Source: Pseudomonas silesiensis
Lineage (GTDB): Bacteria > Pseudomonadota > Gammaproteobacteria > Pseudomonadales > Pseudomonadaceae
DNA: 64,000 nt
Reading direction: 5' to 3'
Assembly: GCF_001661075.1 (NCBI RefSeq)
Contig: NZ_CP014870.1
Span: 4,856,501-4,920,500 of the forward strand
A program made the position numbers and the translations under genes. This document shows, one piece after another, positions 61,581 to 64,000 of the stretch. Within the stretch, counting starts at the first letter, position 1; each line of letters opens with the position of its first letter. Below the pieces are notes generated by a model that made no database searches, had not been told where the DNA came from, and saw only the letters and a program-made list of their open reading frames with translations.

Positions 61581-63360
61581 CTGCGTTAATCCACTCTTTC
61601 ACGACCTGGGCCACGCGACCCGGATCTTCTGCCACCAGACTCTTGATTGCATTCAACTGGGCGTCATAGCCTTCGCTCGGGCTCGGCAACAGGATGCTTT
61701 GCGGCCCGCCGAGACTGACGCGATCGTTGGCCAGTTGGCCATCCAGACCGGCCATGCCACCCAATTCGACATCACTGCCGACCCCGACCAGCTGCTTGCC
61801 TTTGCCGCCATTGGTGATGTTGTTGAGGACCGGACGCAGCACACCGAAGACCAGCACCAGGATGAACAGCACACCCAGCACCTGCTTGATCACATCCCAG
61901 AACCACGGCAGGGAGTAGAACGGCACATCGGCGATCACTTCACCGCGCTCGGCGGAGAACGGCATGTTGATCACGCTGACGCTGTCGCCACGGCTGGCGT
62001 CGAAACCGACGGCGTCCTGCACCAGACGGGTGAAGCGCGACAACTCATCGGCGGTCCATGGCGCACGGCTGGTTTCGCCGTTGGCCGGGTTGATCCTGAC
62101 CTGATCGTCCACCACCACCGACACCGACAGGCGATTCAAACGGCCCTGCTGCTGTTTGGTGTGGCTGATGGAACGGTCGAGCTCGAAGTTTTTGGTGGAC
62201 TGTGAACGCTTGTCCGCCGGGTACGGGGCGAGCATCGGCTGGCCGGTGGCCGGGTCCATGATTTGCTGACCGTTGGCGTCGAGCAGTGGCTGGCCAGGTT
62301 GCACCATGCCGGCCGACGCGGTGCCGCCACCGGTGGTCGCCGGCGCGGAAGCCGGCGATGGCGGCTGGTTGCTCAGGGCACCCGGCACGCCTTGCGGGCC
62401 ATTGCTGGTGGTGCGTTGTTCGTCCACCGATTGTTCGCTGCGCAACGCCGGCTGATCCGGGTTGAACTGCTCGGAGGTCGACTCGACGGCACTGAAATCC
62501 ACGTCGGCCGAGACTTCGGCTTTGTAACGATCGTTGCCCAGCACCGGCTGCAGGATGTTGTGCACGCGCTGGGTGAGCATGCTTTCCATGCGGCGGCTGT
62601 AGTCGAATTGCTTGCCGGCCATGGTCAGCTCGGAGTTTTCCGCCTGGTCCGACAACAGGTTGCCCTTCTGATCGACCACGGTGACCTGGGATTTGCTCAG
62701 CTCAGGCACGCTGGTAGCGACCAGATTGATGATCGCCAGCACCTGGCCGGGCTCCAGGGAGCGGCCGGAATACAGCTCGATCAGCACCGATGCACTGGGC
62801 TTGCGCTCATCGCGCACGAACACCGAGCTTTTCGGAATGGCCAGGTGCACCCGGGCACCCTTGACGTTGTTCAGGCTGGAGATGGTCCGCGCCAGTTCGC
62901 CTTCAAGGCCGCGCCGATAGCGGGTCGCTTCCATGAACTGGCTCGTGCCCAGGCCCTGGTCCTTGTCGAGGATTTCAAAACCGATATTGCCGTCGCTGGG
63001 AGTGACACCAGCGCCCGCGAGCTTGAGGCGCGCGCGGGACAGGTCTTCGGCCTTGACCAGCAAGGCGCCGGAATTGGGTTCGACGGAGTAGGCAATATCG
63101 GCGGCCGCGAGGGTATCCATGACCTGCTTGGCGTCCATCCCGGCGAGGCTGCCGTACAGCGGCCGGTAGTCCGGTTGCTGGGACCACAACACCACGGCAA
63201 AGCCAATCGCCACGCTCGCCGCCAGACCGACCAACAGGCCCACCTGACGCAGCATGGTCATCTCGGAGAGATTTTCCAGAAAGGACAAACCGAACAGCGG
63301 CGGTTTGCCGCCTGCCGGAGTGGCCCTGGCCGGAACGTTATCAGCGCCTGGTTCTGCCAT
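61573..63360 (-). CDS. fliF: FliF MS-ring protein
   Basis: The inner-membrane ring on which the basal body is built. It has 595 residues. Two membrane helices (about 37-57 and 480-500) enclose a periplasmic region with ring-building motifs (GALLVKAEDLSRARLKLAGAGV, FMEATRYRRGLEGELARTISSLNNVKGARVHLAIPKSSVFVRD). The C-terminal cytoplasmic tail (about 570-595, VAEDPGRVAQVVKEWINADE) binds FliG. Confidence 0.97.
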   Translation of the reverse strand: MAEPGADNVPARATPAGGKPPLFGLSFLENLSEMTMLRQVGLLVGLAASVAIGFAVVLWSQQPDYRPLYGSLAGMDAKQVMDTLAAADIAYSVEPNSGALLVKAEDLSRARLKLAGAGVTPSDGNIGFEILDKDQGLGTSQFMEATRYRRGLEGELARTISSLNNVKGARVHLAIPKSSVFVRDERKPSASVLIELYSGRSLEPGQVLAIINLVATSVPELSKSQVTVVDQKGNLLSDQAENSELTMAGKQFDYSRRMESMLTQRVHNILQPVLGNDRYKAEVSADVDFSAVESTSEQFNPDQPALRSEQSVDEQRTTSNGPQGVPGALSNQPPSPASAPATTGGGTASAGMVQPGQPLLDANGQQIMDPATGQPMLAPYPADKRSQSTKNFELDRSISHTKQQQGRLNRLSVSVVVDDQVRINPANGETSRAPWTADELSRFTRLVQDAVGFDASRGDSVSVINMPFSAERGEVIADVPFYSLPWFWDVIKQVLGVLFILVLVFGVLRPVLNNITNGGKGKQLVGVGSDVELGGMAGLDGQLANDRVSLGGPQSILLPSPSEGYDAQLNAIKSLVAEDPGRVAQVVKEWINADE

Positions 63361-63376
63361 GACTCGCTATCGTCCT

Positions 63377-63706
63377 TTAAACCGGCATCTGCATGATGTC
63401 TTGGTAGGCCTGAACCAGCTTGTTACGGACTTGGGTGATCGCCTGGAAAGACACACCGGCTTTTTCCTTGGCAATCATCACGTCGGTCAAGTCGACACCG
63501 CTTTTGCCGATCTCGAACGCCGTGGACAACTGGCTGGAAGCCTGCTGGGTTTCATTCACTTTATTGACGGCCTGACCGAGCATGTCGGCAAAGCTGCTGC
63601 CCGGCAGTTGCGGGACGGCAGCCGTCGGTTTCGGCGCAGACATGGCGTCCATTTGCATGGCCCGCATATCCAGCATCAACCGATTGAATTCAATACCTTG
63701 GCTCAT
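63377..63706 (-). CDS. fliE: FliE hook-basal body protein
   Basis: The adaptor between the MS ring and the rod. It has 109 residues; [73 protein letters not shown] is the family core. It is the first gene of the fliE-J transcript, about 60 bp after a sigma-54 promoter. Confidence 0.96.
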   Translation of the reverse strand: MSQGIEFNRLMLDMRAMQMDAMSAPKPTAAVPQLPGSSFADMLGQAVNKVNETQQASSQLSTAFEIGKSGVDLTDVMIAKEKAGVSFQAITQVRNKLVQAYQDIMQMPV

Positions 63707-63767
63707 CGTCTACTCTCTCTGGCGACCCGCAATTTTTTGACGCTCACTCGGCGGGTAGTCAGGTGTT

Positions 63768-63784
63768 AGCAACAAGGGTGCCAG
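63768..63784 (-). promoter_or_regulatory. Sigma-54 promoter of fliE
   Basis: The minus strand reads TGGCACCCTTGTTGCT: perfect -24 (TGGCAC) and -12 (TTGC) elements with the GG-N10-GC spacing. It is expected to be activated by FleQ and/or FleR. Confidence 0.88.
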
Positions 63785-63829
63785 CTCCATGGCCCTGAAA
63801 AACAAAAGCCCCGAACGCTGATCGCGCCC

Positions 63830-63940
63830 CCTGTAGGAGCGAGCGGTGCGACGATTCGACTTGCCCGCGAAGAACGATGACGCGCAATGCCTGAAAAACC
63901 GCGGTGTCTGTTTCGCGGGCAAGCCTCGCTCCTACAGGGG
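63830..63940. repeat. REP pair upstream of fliE
   Basis: An inverted pair: CTGTAGGAGCGAGCGGTGCG with ATTCGACTTGCCCGCGAAGA on the left, CGCGGGCAAGCCTCGCTCCT on the right. The left arm has the same inserted variant segment as the pair at 57.8 kb. Confidence 0.82.
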
Positions 63941-63966
63941 GTTGTGTTGCGGCAGGATTGGGTGAA

Positions 63967-64000
63967 TCAGGTCGCGAACAGACAGGCTTCCACATCCATC
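63967..64000 (-). other. Possible 3' end of the next minus-strand gene
   Basis: In one minus-strand frame the last bases read MDVEACLFAT and then TGA at 63969-63967. In pseudomonads the flagellar regulator gene fleR precedes fliE in this orientation, so this may be its end, but ten residues cannot prove it. Confidence 0.2.

Overview
The window is a high-GC chromosomal segment from a Pseudomonas of the fluorescens type. The evidence is the ccm-fli-che gene order, FleN/FlhF and the paired CheW/ParA genes beside motCD, abundant REP/REPIN palindromes of the 'GGGAGCGGGCTTGCCCGC' kind, short RHS-core proteins, and DUF6124-type small proteins. No rRNA, tRNA or CRISPR was seen.

Layout. (1) 1-3.6 kb: the 3' part of a periplasmic sulfate-binding protein gene with its terminator, an MFS exporter, an intact hicAB toxin-antitoxin pair, and the wreck of a second (PIN-type) toxin-antitoxin pair. 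(2) 3.6-14.3 kb, minus strand: a phosphonate operon phnC-D-E-F-G-H-I-J-K-L-M-N-P (ABC importer, GntR regulator, C-P lyase and accessory enzymes) behind a candidate Pho box; most genes overlap by 1-11 bp. (3) 14.5-21.9 kb, minus strand: a small lipoprotein gene and the cytochrome c maturation operon ccmA-I, including the 58-residue ccmD. (4) 22.1-24.0 kb, plus strand: a FliK-like protein coupled to a stand-alone FlhB C-terminal-domain protein. (5) 24.0-26.6 kb: a disturbed patch with an AT-rich orphan ORF, a decayed second copy of the FlhB-like gene, an IS481-type element inserted in a REP, and an 86-bp tandem REP array. (6) 26.6-41.1 kb, minus strand: chemotaxis and flagellar control (flhA, flhF, fleN, fliA, cheY, cheZ, cheA, cheB, motC, motD, parA-like, two cheW genes, DUF2802). 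(7) 41.1-48.2 kb: an accessory island between flhA and flhB with three short RHS-core genes carrying different C-termini, one intact and two truncated REP-associated (Y1/HUH) transposase genes, many copies of a 'AAAAGGGGACAGATTTATT' motif, and a DUF6124-type gene behind a long leader. (8) 48.3-63.7 kb, minus strand: flhB, fliR, Q, P, O, N, M, L, then fliK, then hptB-hsbR-hsbA, then fliJ, I, H, G, F, E. Clear sigma-54 promoters precede fliE, fliL and flhA.

How it works together. The flagellar genes encode the MS ring (FliF/FliE), the switch (FliG/M/N), the export gate and ATPase (FlhA/B, FliO/P/Q/R, FliH/I/J), the hook ruler (FliK), the polar placement and number regulators (FlhF/FleN) and the late sigma factor (FliA). 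The che genes signal to the switch through CheY; MotC/MotD are a stator pair; HptB-HsbR-HsbA ties an anti-sigma/anti-anti-sigma switch to flagellar gene expression. The ccm system supplies c-type cytochromes and the phn system scavenges phosphorus from phosphonates under phosphate starvation.

The least ordinary part is the RHS/transposase island at 41.2-47.7 kb: three near-identical RHS-core cassettes with swapped C-terminal domains, two of which look like ADP-ribosyltransferase folds, no visible immunity genes, and cassette borders made of REP sequences and transposase-end motifs. A second notable observation is a four-fold repeated peptide in the CheA linker that resembles the CheY-docking ends of FliM and CheZ.
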